From NCBI GenBank assembly GCA_030441535.1, contig JAUJFZ010000004.1, positions 124,001-188,000 on the forward strand: a stretch of DNA of 64,000 bases, in the 5' to 3' direction. The DNA comes from Betaproteobacteria bacterium LSUCC0117. Its GTDB lineage: Bacteria; Pseudomonadota; Gammaproteobacteria; Burkholderiales; Burkholderiaceae_C. Of this stretch, positions 25,432 through 34,602 are shown piece after piece. Position 1 is the first letter of the stretch. Every line of letters starts with the position of its first letter. The notes beneath the pieces are model-generated. The model did no database searches and was not told the DNA's origin. It saw nothing but the letters and a program-made list of their open reading frames with translations. The translations under genes and the position numbers were made by a program.

Positions 25432-26839
25432 GCGAACCATTGACCTTGCCTCACCGTTTGTTTGGGATGTGGTGGTGGTCGGCGGCGGGAACGCGGCCCT
25501 GTGTGCGGCCATCAGTGCTGCGGAGAAAGGGGCGCAGGTAATCATCATCGAGTCTGCGCCAAAGACCTACCGAGGCGGTAACAGTCGTCACACGCGCAAC
25601 TTCAGGGCCATGCACGATGGACCATCGGGCGTCCTTGAGGAGACCTACTTAGAGGAGGAGTACTACCAGGATCTACTCAAGGTGACCAAGGGCAAAACGG
25701 ATGAAACGCTGGCGCGTCAGTGTATTCGGGAGTCTGAGCCTGCTTATCGCTGGATGATGGATCACGGCGTCCTGTTCCAGCCTTCGTTATCCGGTACCTT
25801 ATCGCTGTCTCGAACCAATGCATTTTTCTTGGGGGGCGGTAAAGCGTTGGTCAATGCCTACTACAACACAGCAGAGCGCTTGGGTATCGCTGTGACCTAC
25901 GACACGGAGGTCACCCATGTGCAGCTGGCGGCCAATCGGTTTACCCACCTCGAAGTGACGCGCGCGGGTAAGCAGTATGTGGTGCAGGGTAAAGCGTTGG
26001 TATTGGCATCGGGTGGGTTCCAGTCGAATTTGGAATGGCTGACCGAAGCGTGGGGTCCCGCTGCTGCTAATTTTTTGATTCGCGGCACGCCCTACAACCG
26101 TGGTGTGGTGTTGAAAGACATGTTGGATCAGGGTGCACTGAGTGTCGGCGATCCAACGCAATGCCACGCGGTGGCGATCGATGGACGTGCACCGAAATTC
26201 GATGGCGGTATCGTGACTCGCCTCGACTGCGTGCCGTTCTCGGTGGTTGTGAATAAGCATGGCGAACGCTTCTACGACGAGGGTGAAGACGTATGGCCCA
26301 AGCGTTATGCCATTTGGGGGCGCTTGGTTGCAGCCCAACCCGATCAGGTCGCTTATGTGGTGATCGACGCCAAGTCCCTGAACCTGTTCATGCCATCTGT
26401 GTTTCCGCCGGAAAAAGCCGACACCCTCGAAGCCTTGGCCGCACAGTTGGGGCTGCCAGTGGACACCTTTATGAGCACAATTGATGCCTTCAATGCCGCC
26501 TGCGGCGATACCAGTGGGTTTCACTCCAACCAACTCGATGGCGTGTGCACGACGGGCTTGACCATCAATAAAACCAACTGGGCACGCCCCATCAACGAAG
26601 GTCCTTTTTACGCGTACCAATTGCGACCGGGTGTGACGTTCACGTATTTAGGGCTCAAGGTCGACCCGCAAGCGAAGGTGCAAATGCAAGACGCGTCAGC
26701 GGAGAACATCTGGGCTGCTGGCGAAATCATGGCGGGCAGCATTCTGGGAGAAGGCTACTTGGCGGGCTTCGGTATGACCATCGGGACCGTCTACGGTCGA
26801 ATTGCAGGACAAGAGGCAGGTAACTATGTCAGTGAATAA
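25424..26839 (+). CDS. tcuA: FAD-dependent tricarballylate dehydrogenase TcuA
   Basis: A 471-residue flavoprotein of the fumarate reductase/TcuA group. It has the FAD dinucleotide motif VVVGGGNAALCAAISAAEKG (residues 18-37), then RGGNSRHTRNFR, and a C-terminal IWAAGEIMAGSILGEGY FAD segment. TcuA oxidises tricarballylate to cis-aconitate in the cytosol, passing electrons to TcuB. The GTG start overlaps the regulator's stop and has AAGGAA upstream. The tcuB start lies inside its 3' end. The assignment rests on the tcuA-tcuB pairing as well as sequence. A related tricarboxylate is possible. Confidence 0.85.
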   Translation: MTERTIDLASPFVWDVVVVGGGNAALCAAISAAEKGAQVIIIESAPKTYRGGNSRHTRNFRAMHDGPSGVLEETYLEEEYYQDLLKVTKGKTDETLARQCIRESEPAYRWMMDHGVLFQPSLSGTLSLSRTNAFFLGGGKALVNAYYNTAERLGIAVTYDTEVTHVQLAANRFTHLEVTRAGKQYVVQGKALVLASGGFQSNLEWLTEAWGPAAANFLIRGTPYNRGVVLKDMLDQGALSVGDPTQCHAVAIDGRAPKFDGGIVTRLDCVPFSVVVNKHGERFYDEGEDVWPKRYAIWGRLVAAQPDQVAYVVIDAKSLNLFMPSVFPPEKADTLEALAAQLGLPVDTFMSTIDAFNAACGDTSGFHSNQLDGVCTTGLTINKTNWARPINEGPFYAYQLRPGVTFTYLGLKVDPQAKVQMQDASAENIWAAGEIMAGSILGEGYLAGFGMTIGTVYGRIAGQEAGNYVSE

Positions 26840-27884
26840 CCAAGCCGAGGCGCGGCGTCAAATTGAAATCTGTAACGCGTGCCGATACTGTGAGGGCTTC
26901 TGTGCTGTATTTCCAGCGATGACCAAACAGCGGACGTTCTCGCTAACTGATATGACGCAATTTGCAAATCTGTGCCACAACTGCCAAGGTTGCTATCACG
27001 CCTGCCAGTACACTGCGCCGCATGAGTTCGCTGTGAATTTGCCAGCGGCACTGGCGGAAGTGCGAACAGCCTCGTGGGAGCGTCTGTCTACACCCACTTG
27101 GTTGGCAAAGCGCGTCCAGACGCATGGCGGATTGGTTGCCGGATTGGTTTTGTTTGCCACCATCTTCTTCCTCATGTGGATGCAAGGTGTGGTGGGAGGG
27201 AATACCTTTTACGACTACTTCAGTCACAACGCTTTAGTGGCCATTTTTGCGCCGGCGTTCGTCGGGCCATTGGTGGTAATCGCGTGGTCGATCCGTCGTT
27301 ACTGGCGGGAAGTAGGGGGCGAGACGGTTCGTTTGTCACATCTGTTGTCTGCGCTAAAGGCTGCTGCCAACTTGAAAAACCTGTCGGGCGGGCAGCAACA
27401 AGGTTGTCAGTACGAGGACGGGGATCGCTACTCTCACAAGCGCCGGGCCGGACACCAACTGACCATGTACGGTTTCTTGCTTTGCTTTGCGAGTACCTCG
27501 ACCGCAACGGTGATGCACTACGTCCTCGATATGCCCGCACCCTATGCCTGGTACACCCTGCCCAAGATATTGGGAGTGATCGGCGGGATTATGCTTTCGG
27601 TGGGGACGCTGTTCCTTATGAAGTTAAAGCGCACGGCAAACCCCGAGTTGGGCTCAGCGAGCCGATGGGGCGGCGACTGGGTCTTCATTTGGCTGCTGTT
27701 CTTGACAGCGAGCACCGGCCTGCTCTTGTGGATGCTGGGTGGCACACCTCTGATGCCATTGATGCTGGCCGTTCACTTGGGCTGTGTCTTGACGCTTTTT
27801 TTGATGATGCCTTACTCCAAAATGGTGCACGGCTTTTTTCGCTTAGCCGCGCTGACGCGCGATGCCCAAACCAACGGGAGCTGA
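26826..27884 (+). CDS. tcuB: TcuB electron-transfer protein, iron-sulfur and membrane
   Basis: A 352-residue protein that reoxidises TcuA and feeds electrons to the membrane. The N-terminal part has two CxxCxxCxxxC clusters: Cys16, 19, 22, 26 and Cys50, 53, 56, 60, each fit to hold a [4Fe-4S] centre. About six hydrophobic segments follow (95-340) with several conserved His that could bind haem. The ATG at 26826 overlaps the end of tcuA by 14 bases. A longer upstream start is inside tcuA and unlikely. Confidence 0.88.
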   Translation: MSVNNQAEARRQIEICNACRYCEGFCAVFPAMTKQRTFSLTDMTQFANLCHNCQGCYHACQYTAPHEFAVNLPAALAEVRTASWERLSTPTWLAKRVQTHGGLVAGLVLFATIFFLMWMQGVVGGNTFYDYFSHNALVAIFAPAFVGPLVVIAWSIRRYWREVGGETVRLSHLLSALKAAANLKNLSGGQQQGCQYEDGDRYSHKRRAGHQLTMYGFLLCFASTSTATVMHYVLDMPAPYAWYTLPKILGVIGGIMLSVGTLFLMKLKRTANPELGSASRWGGDWVFIWLLFLTASTGLLLWMLGGTPLMPLMLAVHLGCVLTLFLMMPYSKMVHGFFRLAALTRDAQTNGS

Positions 27885-27885
27885 T

Positions 27886-29544
27886 ATGGAGACAACGGAC
27901 GTCATCGCACGCGCTTGCGTCGCAGAGGGTGTTTCGCACGCCTTTGCGCTGCTGGGCGACGGCAACATGCACTTGGCTGCAGCGCTAGAGCGCGAGGGGT
28001 GTCAGTTCACCCATGTGCGCCATGAGCACTGTGCGGTGTCGATGGCGATGGCTTACAGCCGAACAGCCCGTACGATTGGCTTCGCAACCGTGACTTGCGG
28101 GCCGGGTTTGAGCCAAGTTATGACGGCACTGATTGCAGCGGTTCGTGCGCAGATACCGCTGGTCATCATCGCAGGCGAGTCGCCCCTGGGGCTGGCTTGG
28201 TACAACCAAGCGCTTGATCAAGCTCCCTTGGTTACAGCCTGCGGATCAAGTTATTTTCAAGTGCACACGCAGCACCAACTGTTTCCCAAGCTTAACGAAG
28301 CCTTCGCCGAAGCGCGCGAGAAAAGTCGACCTGTCGTGGTCGGTATTCCATTTGATTTACAAGAGTCGGCGTGGACGCTTGAGACGACTTATCAACCCAC
28401 CGTGGCTTGGCCAACCGTTGACAAGCGGGTCATTCCGAACCGTGCGAGTTTGGATGCGGCTGTGGCAGTGATCAATGCGTCTGAGCGCATCATTTTGATT
28501 GGGGGGCGCGGCGCGGTCGTCTCGGGTGCCAAACAGGCCTGCATGGACTTGGCTACTACTGTTGACGCTTTCGTCGCCACGACGTTACCAGCGCGCGGAC
28601 TCTTTCATGATGGCCCGTACAACCTGAATGTCAGCGGTGGTTTCGCCTCAGACGCTGCCAAGCACTTTTTTGCCGAGGCCGATTTAGTCATCGTGGTGGG
28701 CGGTCGATTGGCCTCACACGCTGCCGATGCCGGCCGGCTTCACCCGAAAGCGCAGGTGCTCCAGATTGATACCAACCCGGTGGTCCTGAGTCAAGGTCGG
28801 ATCGCTGCGACCCACCATTTGTGTGGTGATGCCCGTCTCACGGTCGAAGCGCTGTTGGCTCACCCAGACTTGTCCAGTAAGCCTACGCGTCAGCGCGTTC
28901 CCAGCCATAAAGCCCTGATTGACAACCCTGTTTTTGATGCGTTTGAACAGGCTGCAACCGACGCGCGGCTCGATCCGCGCTTCGTGATCACAGCCCTTGA
29001 TGCCGCGTTACCCAAAGACTGGATGATGGTGAATTCGTCTGGTCATTGCTCGTATTACGCAGCGCACATGCGGGGGCGGGATGTCGTCAACTTTCTGACC
29101 ATTCGCGAGTTTGGCGCGATCGGCAACGGTCTGGCCTATGCGGCTGGAGCCGCTGTTGTGAAGGGCGACATACCCACTGTGTTGTTTGATGGCGATGGCG
29201 GCTTTCTGATGCACGTGCAGGAGTTGGAGACCATTCGGCGACACCGCTTAAACGTGCTGATTTGTATCTTGAATGACGGCGGTTACGGCTCCGAAGTCCA
29301 CAAACTGCGCAAGGATGGGGTTAGCGAGCAGGGGGCCTATTTCGGTCACGACGATCTGGCGGCGGTTGCGCGAGGGTTCGGGCTGGAAGGATATCGCGTT
29401 GAATCCCTGGCGCAATTGACCGATGCGATCGATGCGTTCAAGGCGGCGCATGCAAGCGGTCAAGCGCGACCGACCGTAGTAGATATCCACATCTCGGATC
29501 GGATCATGTCGCCCGTCATGCGACGGATCGTTAAGCCGCGTTGA
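27886..29544 (+). CDS. Thiamine-diphosphate-dependent enzyme (acetolactate synthase/benzoylformate decarboxylase type)
   Basis: A 552-residue ThDP enzyme with the usual three domains. Catalytic Glu47 (VRHEHCA) activates the cofactor, and the GDGG...NDGGYG metal and diphosphate motif lies near residues 434-465. The central domain around 190-330 is of the nucleotide-binding-like type. It would decarboxylate or condense a 2-oxoacid. A GGAG at 27877-27880 supports the ATG at 27886, directly after tcuB. Its place in a tricarballylate operon is unusual and no reaction can be assigned. Its 3' end overlaps the convergent TSUP gene by 14 bases. Confidence 0.87.
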   Translation: METTDVIARACVAEGVSHAFALLGDGNMHLAAALEREGCQFTHVRHEHCAVSMAMAYSRTARTIGFATVTCGPGLSQVMTALIAAVRAQIPLVIIAGESPLGLAWYNQALDQAPLVTACGSSYFQVHTQHQLFPKLNEAFAEAREKSRPVVVGIPFDLQESAWTLETTYQPTVAWPTVDKRVIPNRASLDAAVAVINASERIILIGGRGAVVSGAKQACMDLATTVDAFVATTLPARGLFHDGPYNLNVSGGFASDAAKHFFAEADLVIVVGGRLASHAADAGRLHPKAQVLQIDTNPVVLSQGRIAATHHLCGDARLTVEALLAHPDLSSKPTRQRVPSHKALIDNPVFDAFEQAATDARLDPRFVITALDAALPKDWMMVNSSGHCSYYAAHMRGRDVVNFLTIREFGAIGNGLAYAAGAAVVKGDIPTVLFDGDGGFLMHVQELETIRRHRLNVLICILNDGGYGSEVHKLRKDGVSEQGAYFGHDDLAAVARGFGLEGYRVESLAQLTDAIDAFKAAHASGQARPTVVDIHISDRIMSPVMRRIVKPR

Positions 29545-30298
29545 GGTCTTTGATTGCCAAGTAAAAGAACTGTAAGGCACCCAGCGCCGCGATAACTTCA
29601 ACCGCGATCAGGTGTGACTCGGTGGAAATTTTTCGCAAGACCGCTCGACCGAGCCAGTTTCCTGGGATCGTGATGAGACCGGCAAACACCCCTAAATAGA
29701 TCGCCGGCAGGGTGTAAAGATCGGTGGCGCTGAACAAGCTGAATCGCGCGACGTTCGTTGTGAACGCGATGGTAGCCAGTGTCGCTACAAACGCCTCCTT
29801 GCGAAGTCCATACCCCAGCAAGAAGGGGGTCAAGAGCATGCCTGGCCCGATTGACGCGCCTGAGAGGGCGCCATAGGCCGAGCCCACGACACCCAAGGTG
29901 GTGTCGCTGGTTTGTCCTAACCGCGTTTCAAGACGACGCAGTGGAATGGATGACAAGATGATGGTCCCCATCAAGAACCCTATGAACGCTGCAGAGTAGT
30001 CGTTATAGAAAAATGCGGCGACTGCAATGAAGGGGACTGATGACAGCGCCACGATGGTGAAAGCGCGCCAATTGACCTTTCGAATGTTCAGAAGTGAACG
30101 AGACGAATGGCTCACCAGCATCATCGCAGTCATGACGGGTACAACCGCATGCACGCCAATGATGGGGGCGAAGATGGCTGACATCAGGAAGCCGCCGGCG
30201 ACACCTGTCGCTCCATGTATTGCGGAGGTGACAAACGCCCCAATCGCAATTACCACCAACAAGTCATTGGAAGCCAACCCAAACAGGGAAGCGATCAT
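29531..30298 (-). CDS. TSUP-family permease (TauE/SafE-like)
   Basis: A 255-residue membrane protein with about eight helices. The duplicated TSUP half-motifs are visible: GATGVAGGFLMSAIFAPI in the first half and GALSGASIGPGMLLTPFLLGYG in the second. TSUP members move sulfite, sulfonates, sulfate or organic anions. It is translationally coupled (ATGA) with the preceding 2-hydroxyacid dehydrogenase gene, so the cargo may be an organic acid that this enzyme forms or uses. Confidence 0.85.
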   Translation of the reverse strand: MIASLFGLASNDLLVVIAIGAFVTSAIHGATGVAGGFLMSAIFAPIIGVHAVVPVMTAMMLVSHSSRSLLNIRKVNWRAFTIVALSSVPFIAVAAFFYNDYSAAFIGFLMGTIILSSIPLRRLETRLGQTSDTTLGVVGSAYGALSGASIGPGMLLTPFLLGYGLRKEAFVATLATIAFTTNVARFSLFSATDLYTLPAIYLGVFAGLITIPGNWLGRAVLRKISTESHLIAVEVIAALGALQFFYLAIKDLNAA

Positions 30299-31245
30299 GG
30301 GTTAATGACGTTGACTGGACTACCGGTAATGAATGCGTGGATACCTGACACCATCTCGCTGTAGAACACGCGGTAGGTCTCGGTGGTGACGTAGCCGACG
30401 TGCGGAGTGCACACGGCTTTTGGGTGTTGAATTAATTTTTCGGTGGTTGGTGTGGCGGGCTCAGTCACGTAGACGTCGGTCGCGACACCACCCAGTGCGC
30501 CGCTGTTCAGGGCGGACAAGAGTGCTTCGGGGTCCACGATCTCAGCGCGCGAGGTGTTCACCAAGTAGCCAGTCGGGCCAAGGTCAGCTAGGTCGTCAGC
30601 GGTTACCAGTTGGCGTGTGCGTTCCGACAGGCGCAAATGGATGGTCACGAAGTCAGCGCGCTTGAATAATGCCACACGGTCAACCCACTCAACACCGGCG
30701 GCCTCGCAGTCTGCGGGCGTCAAATTTTGGCTCCAAGCGATCACATTCATGCCAATGGTTTTACCCAGCGCGGCCACTTGCTTGCCCAAGCGTCCGAGGC
30801 CCAGCACGCCCAGCGTTTTGCCTCGGCAGTCCATCCCCATCGCGGCCTGCCATTGACCCGCTCTCAAACCGTTTACGTTGGGGATCAGTTGGCGGGCCTG
30901 CGCCATGATCAACAAAAACGCAAGCTCTGCAGTGGCGTGCCCGGGGGAGTTGGTACCACAGACCACAATACCCAGCTCTTTCGCCGCTGCTGTGTCAATG
31001 GATGCGTTTTGTTTACCCGTCGTGATGACCATTTTGAGGTTGGGCAATTGCGCCAGAACGGATCGGGGTAGGGGGGTACGCTCGCGCATGACACCCAAGA
31101 TGTCGAACGGCGCCAGCTGCGCGATCACCTTGGCCTCGTCGGCCTCGTGGGTGTTGAAAAAAGTCACATCGTGACTCGACAGAACCGACCAGTCAGCGCT
31201 GCCTTGTGCCAAATCGTTGTAGTTGTCCAGAATTGCGATGCGCAT
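30295..31245 (-). CDS. D-2-hydroxyacid dehydrogenase
   Basis: A 316-residue NAD(P)-dependent D-2-hydroxyacid dehydrogenase of the phosphoglycerate/glyoxylate reductase group. It has the cofactor motif GVLGLGRLGKQVA, the HLRLSERTRQLV substrate arginine segment, NTSRAEIVD with the catalytic Glu region, and TPHVGYVT with the catalytic His. The start at 31245 (MRIAILDNY) is supported by GGAG six bases upstream, overriding an upstream in-frame codon. It is the first gene of a two-gene - strand operon with a TSUP permease. Confidence 0.88.
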   Translation of the reverse strand: MRIAILDNYNDLAQGSADWSVLSSHDVTFFNTHEADEAKVIAQLAPFDILGVMRERTPLPRSVLAQLPNLKMVITTGKQNASIDTAAAKELGIVVCGTNSPGHATAELAFLLIMAQARQLIPNVNGLRAGQWQAAMGMDCRGKTLGVLGLGRLGKQVAALGKTIGMNVIAWSQNLTPADCEAAGVEWVDRVALFKRADFVTIHLRLSERTRQLVTADDLADLGPTGYLVNTSRAEIVDPEALLSALNSGALGGVATDVYVTEPATPTTEKLIQHPKAVCTPHVGYVTTETYRVFYSEMVSGIHAFITGSPVNVINP

Positions 31246-31456
31246 ACCCAGCTCCGTCAAGGTTGAAAGTGCCGACAGTTTAATGCCGCCCTCCAGCAGG
31301 CACCCTTTCAAACGGCTTTCAATTGCGCTTTATGTGACCGCACGGATCGCTCAACCATTGGATGCCCTATCCACGGGTGTGATTCCACCATGGAACTTAA
31401 TTGCTTGCGTGATGGTGTGCTGAAACGCAAAATGAACTTTTCACCGGAGCGATGAG

Positions 31457-32719
31457 ATGAGAGAGACCCAACCTACTTTTCCGAAGGACCCCCAGTGGAC
31501 CGATCCAGGCTCAAGCCGCGTGCCATTTTGGGCCTACACCCGCGATGATTTGTACCAGCGCGAGTTGGAGCGTTTTTTCTACACCAATCACTGGTGCTAT
31601 GTGGGCCTGGAGGCGGAGATTCCCAATCCGGGCGACTTCAAGCGCACGGTTGTCGGAGAACGCTCTGTGGTGTTGGTGCGCAGCATGGACGGCGAGATCA
31701 ACGTGGTTGAAAACGTATGTGCCCATCGAGGCATGCGTTTTTGTCGGGAGCGGCAGGGTAACGCGAAGGATTTTTTCTGTCCTTATCACCAATGGAACTA
31801 CAGCCTCAAAGGCGACTTACAGGGCGTGCCGTTCCGCCGAGGGGTTAAACAAGATGGTCAAGTGAACGGCGGTATGCCAAAGGACTTCAAGCCTGAGGAT
31901 CACGGCTTGAATAAGCTCAAGGTGGCCGTGCGTGGTGGTGTTATATTCGCCTCTTTCGACCACGGTGTCGAGTCGCTTGAGGATTTTCTGGGTCCCGCCA
32001 TCCTGCCGTATTTCGACCGGGTCTTTAACGGTCGAAAGCTGACGATATTGGGTTACCGCAAGCAGCGTATCCCGGGTAATTGGAAGCTGATGCAAGAGAA
32101 CATCAAAGACCCTTATCACCCGGGTCTGTTGCACACCTGGTTCTCGACCTTCGGGTTGTGGCGCGCAGATAACAAATCGCAGCTTCGCATGGATGCACAT
32201 CACCGGCATGCCGCGATGGTCTCGATTCGAGGCAAGGGCGGCAAGGCCGATGAGGTGGTGGCCGGGGTAGACAGTTTCAAAGAAACCATGACTCTTAACG
32301 ACCCACGTCTGTTGGATATCGTGCCCGAAGCATGGTGGGGCGAGCCCACCGTTGTGATGACGACCATATTCCCCAGCATCATCATTCAGCAACAGGTCAA
32401 CAGCGTCTCCATGCGTCATATTCAGCCCCGAGGGAACGGGACTTTCGACTTTGTATGGACACACTTTGGATTCGAAGATGACTCGCCTGAGATGACAGAG
32501 CGGCGACTGATTCAGGCTAATTTGTTTGGGCCAGCTGGTTTCGTGTCGGCGGATGACGGCGAGGTCATTGAGTGGTCACAAGAGGGCTTTACTCAAAAGC
32601 CATCGCACCGAACAGTCGTTGAGATGGGGGGTACGGATGTGGGCGATGCGGAGCACATGGTGACTGAAGCACTGATCCGCGGTATGTATGGTTATTGGCG
32701 TCGGGTGATGGGGGAGTAA
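31457..32719 (+). CDS. Rieske oxygenase large subunit, salicylate 5-hydroxylase (NagG)-like
   Basis: A 420-residue aromatic ring-hydroxylating oxygenase alpha subunit. The Rieske [2Fe-2S] centre is Cys88-x-His90 and Cys108-x2-His111. The mononuclear iron site is His221, His226 and an Asp in SADDGEV near the C-terminus, with bridging Asp218 (ENIKDPYHPGLLH). The N-terminal RVPFWAYTRDDLYQRE and LEAEIPNPGDF are close in style to NagG of naphthalene/salicylate pathways. CGGAG is seven bases before the ATG. No ferredoxin or reductase gene is in the window, so electrons must come from a partner elsewhere. Salicylate or a hydroxy- or amino-benzoate is the likely substrate class. Confidence 0.88.
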   Translation: MRETQPTFPKDPQWTDPGSSRVPFWAYTRDDLYQRELERFFYTNHWCYVGLEAEIPNPGDFKRTVVGERSVVLVRSMDGEINVVENVCAHRGMRFCRERQGNAKDFFCPYHQWNYSLKGDLQGVPFRRGVKQDGQVNGGMPKDFKPEDHGLNKLKVAVRGGVIFASFDHGVESLEDFLGPAILPYFDRVFNGRKLTILGYRKQRIPGNWKLMQENIKDPYHPGLLHTWFSTFGLWRADNKSQLRMDAHHRHAAMVSIRGKGGKADEVVAGVDSFKETMTLNDPRLLDIVPEAWWGEPTVVMTTIFPSIIIQQQVNSVSMRHIQPRGNGTFDFVWTHFGFEDDSPEMTERRLIQANLFGPAGFVSADDGEVIEWSQEGFTQKPSHRTVVEMGGTDVGDAEHMVTEALIRGMYGYWRRVMGE

Positions 32720-32723
32720 AGCC

Positions 32724-33209
32724 ATGAAAAACTTCGAAGACTACATGGCGCTTCTCACCCTCTACAGCGACTACGCGTTGGTCTGCGACTCCGCAGATTG
32801 GGATCAATGGCCCTCATTTTTCACCGAGGATGGGCGCTATCGCCTGCAGCCGCGAGAGAACTACGAACGGGGGATGCCGCTGTGCCTGCTGGCGCTGGAG
32901 AGTCGCGCGATGATCGAAGATCGTGTCTACGGCGTCAAGGAGACCATGTATCACGACCCCTACTATCAGCGACACATCGTGGGGACGCCTCGGGTGATCA
33001 AGGAGGTCGTGATTGACGGCGTTGCGCATATTTATGCCGAGGCTAACTATGTGGTCATCCGCACGAAATATGACGGTGATTCCACGGTTTACAACTGCGG
33101 CATTTACCGCGACGACATTGTCAAAACGGCTGATGGCTTTAAGTTTGCCCTGCGCCATGCGATTTACGACAGCGAGATGGTGCCGAATTCAGTGATCTAT
33201 CCCATTTGA
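32724..33209 (+). CDS. Rieske oxygenase small (beta) subunit, NagH-like
   Basis: A 161-residue NTF2-like beta subunit that stabilises the alpha subunit. It contains ADWDQWPSFFTEDGRYRLQP and VYGVKETMYHDPYYQRH, both typical of the family, and ends in a short hydrophobic-aromatic tail. It begins four bases after the alpha subunit stop, so the two are coexpressed. Confidence 0.87.
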   Translation: MKNFEDYMALLTLYSDYALVCDSADWDQWPSFFTEDGRYRLQPRENYERGMPLCLLALESRAMIEDRVYGVKETMYHDPYYQRHIVGTPRVIKEVVIDGVAHIYAEANYVVIRTKYDGDSTVYNCGIYRDDIVKTADGFKFALRHAIYDSEMVPNSVIYPI

Positions 33210-33250
33210 GACCGGTGGTCGCGAGAGAGGGGGGGATCTGGGCGTATTGG

Positions 33251-33279
33251 TTGAACGGTGGAACCTGGAGTGCTATTAT
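33251..33279 (+). promoter_or_regulatory. Sigma-70 promoter for HAAT system 2
   Basis: TTGAAC (33251-33256), a 17-base spacer and TATTAT (33274-33279) lie 62 bases before the binding-protein ATG. It gives the transporter its own transcript although the oxygenase genes lie just upstream. Confidence 0.6.
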
Positions 33280-33341
33280 TTACAGGACTCGGTGTTCGTT
33301 GCGTAAGCGTAAGTTAGAACTTAAACCATAAAGGAGATGAC

Positions 33342-34526
33342 ATGAAATACCGTTTGTTAAGCGTTGCCGCCGCTGCGGCTATGGCCATGGGGCATGTGCA
33401 TGCCGCGGGTGTGAAGATCGGTTTCGTTACCACCCTGACCACGGGTGGCGCGGTGATCGGTAAGGACATGGAAAATGCCGTGAACCTGGCGATGGAGCAC
33501 TTGGGTGGAAAAGCGGGCAACGTACCGCTTGAGGTGGTGTTTGCCGACGACGGCTTCAAGCCTGAGGTGGGTAAGCAATCAACCGACCGCTTGGTAAAGC
33601 AAGATAACGTTGACTTCGTCGCGGGCTATATCTGGTCGAATGTGTTATTGGCTTCACGCAAATCTGTGCTGGATGCGGATAAATTTTTGATCTCAGCCAA
33701 CGCTGGTCCCAGCCCAATGGCCGGTAAACTGTGCCACCCTAACTTTTTCTCAACCTCATGGCAAAACGACCAAACACCAATGGCGTTGGGTGAAGTGTTA
33801 AACCAAAAGGGCGTCAAGTCGGTGTACATCATGGCCCCCAACTATGCGGCTGGTAAAGACATGGTGGCGGGTGTGGAGCGCACTTTCAAAGGCAAAGTTC
33901 TGGGTACGGATTTAACCAAGTGGGGCGCCGATGCCCAGTTGGACTTCTCAGCAGAATTAGCTAAAGCCCGCGACAGTGGCGCTGAGGCCTTGTTTGTTTT
34001 TTATCCCGGTGCAGCTGCGGGTGCGTTTGCCAAGCAATACCACCAAGCAGGTCTGACCAAGTCGCTCCCCCTGTACTCGGTCTTTACTATTGACGCGATC
34101 TCTCTGCCCAAGCTGCAAGATGCCAAGTTTGAAAGTGTTTTGGGTTCACGCACCACGCAAGAGTGGGATCCATCCCTTGATAACGCCGCCAACAAGCGTT
34201 TTGTCAGCGACTTTAAGAAGAAGTATGGGCACTACCCCTCGTATTACGGCGCCCAGTCGTACGACGCTATCATGTTGATTGCCTCTGCGGTCAAGGCCAC
34301 GGGCGGTAACATGGCTGACAAAGACGCGGTGCGTAAGGCTTTGAAGTCCGCTAATTACGACTCCGTGCGTGGCAAGTACACCTACGGTAATAACAACTTC
34401 CCCATCCAAAACTTCTACCTACGCGAAGTGGTGAAAGACAGTGACGGTGTTTGGACGACTAAGGTTGTGGACACGGTTTACAGGAATCACCAAGACTCGT
34501 ATGCGGCAGAGTGCGAGATGAAGTAA
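33342..34526 (+). CDS. HAAT-type ABC transporter substrate-binding protein (system 2)
   Basis: A 394-residue LivK-like receptor with signal peptide (cleavage after HVHAAG, about residue 21). The mature part opens KIGFVTTLTTGGAVIGKDM. AAGGAG lies six bases before the ATG. It is the first gene of the second complete HAAT transporter and follows a Rieske oxygenase, so an aromatic acid ligand is a reasonable guess. A long conserved pocket is present but the ligand cannot be read. Confidence 0.9.
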   Translation: MKYRLLSVAAAAAMAMGHVHAAGVKIGFVTTLTTGGAVIGKDMENAVNLAMEHLGGKAGNVPLEVVFADDGFKPEVGKQSTDRLVKQDNVDFVAGYIWSNVLLASRKSVLDADKFLISANAGPSPMAGKLCHPNFFSTSWQNDQTPMALGEVLNQKGVKSVYIMAPNYAAGKDMVAGVERTFKGKVLGTDLTKWGADAQLDFSAELAKARDSGAEALFVFYPGAAAGAFAKQYHQAGLTKSLPLYSVFTIDAISLPKLQDAKFESVLGSRTTQEWDPSLDNAANKRFVSDFKKKYGHYPSYYGAQSYDAIMLIASAVKATGGNMADKDAVRKALKSANYDSVRGKYTYGNNNFPIQNFYLREVVKDSDGVWTTKVVDTVYRNHQDSYAAECEMK

Positions 34527-34541
34527 CTTGGACCAGAATCA

Positions 34542-34568
34542 ATGCCCCGACAGTGTCGGGGCATTTTT
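34542..34568 (+). terminator. Stem-loop with T run after binding-protein gene (system 2)
   Basis: ATGCCCCGA (34542-34550) pairs with TCGGGGCAT (34556-34564) around CAGTG, followed by five T. A partial terminator is likely, because the permease starts 34 bases later with a GAAGGGA ribosome site and no clear promoter. Confidence 0.8.
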
Positions 34569-34602
34569 CCGTGCTCTATCGTTAACGAAGAAGGGAAAAC
34601 CG

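Noticed and set aside
25799..26620. Open frame of 273 codons on the - strand
   Set aside because: Lies entirely opposite tcuA, has no recognisable motif or ribosome site, and is His/Gln/Arg-rich as expected of an antisense shadow.
27074..27988. Open frame of 304 codons on the + strand
   Set aside because: Overlaps tcuB in another frame and runs into the ThDP gene. The tcuB frame has the iron-sulfur motifs and helices; this one is Arg/Gly-rich without motifs.
34528..34602. Upstream extension of the system 2 LivH gene
   Set aside because: The extension would translate through the terminator hairpin and has no membrane-protein character. The ATG at 34603 has a GAAGGGA site.
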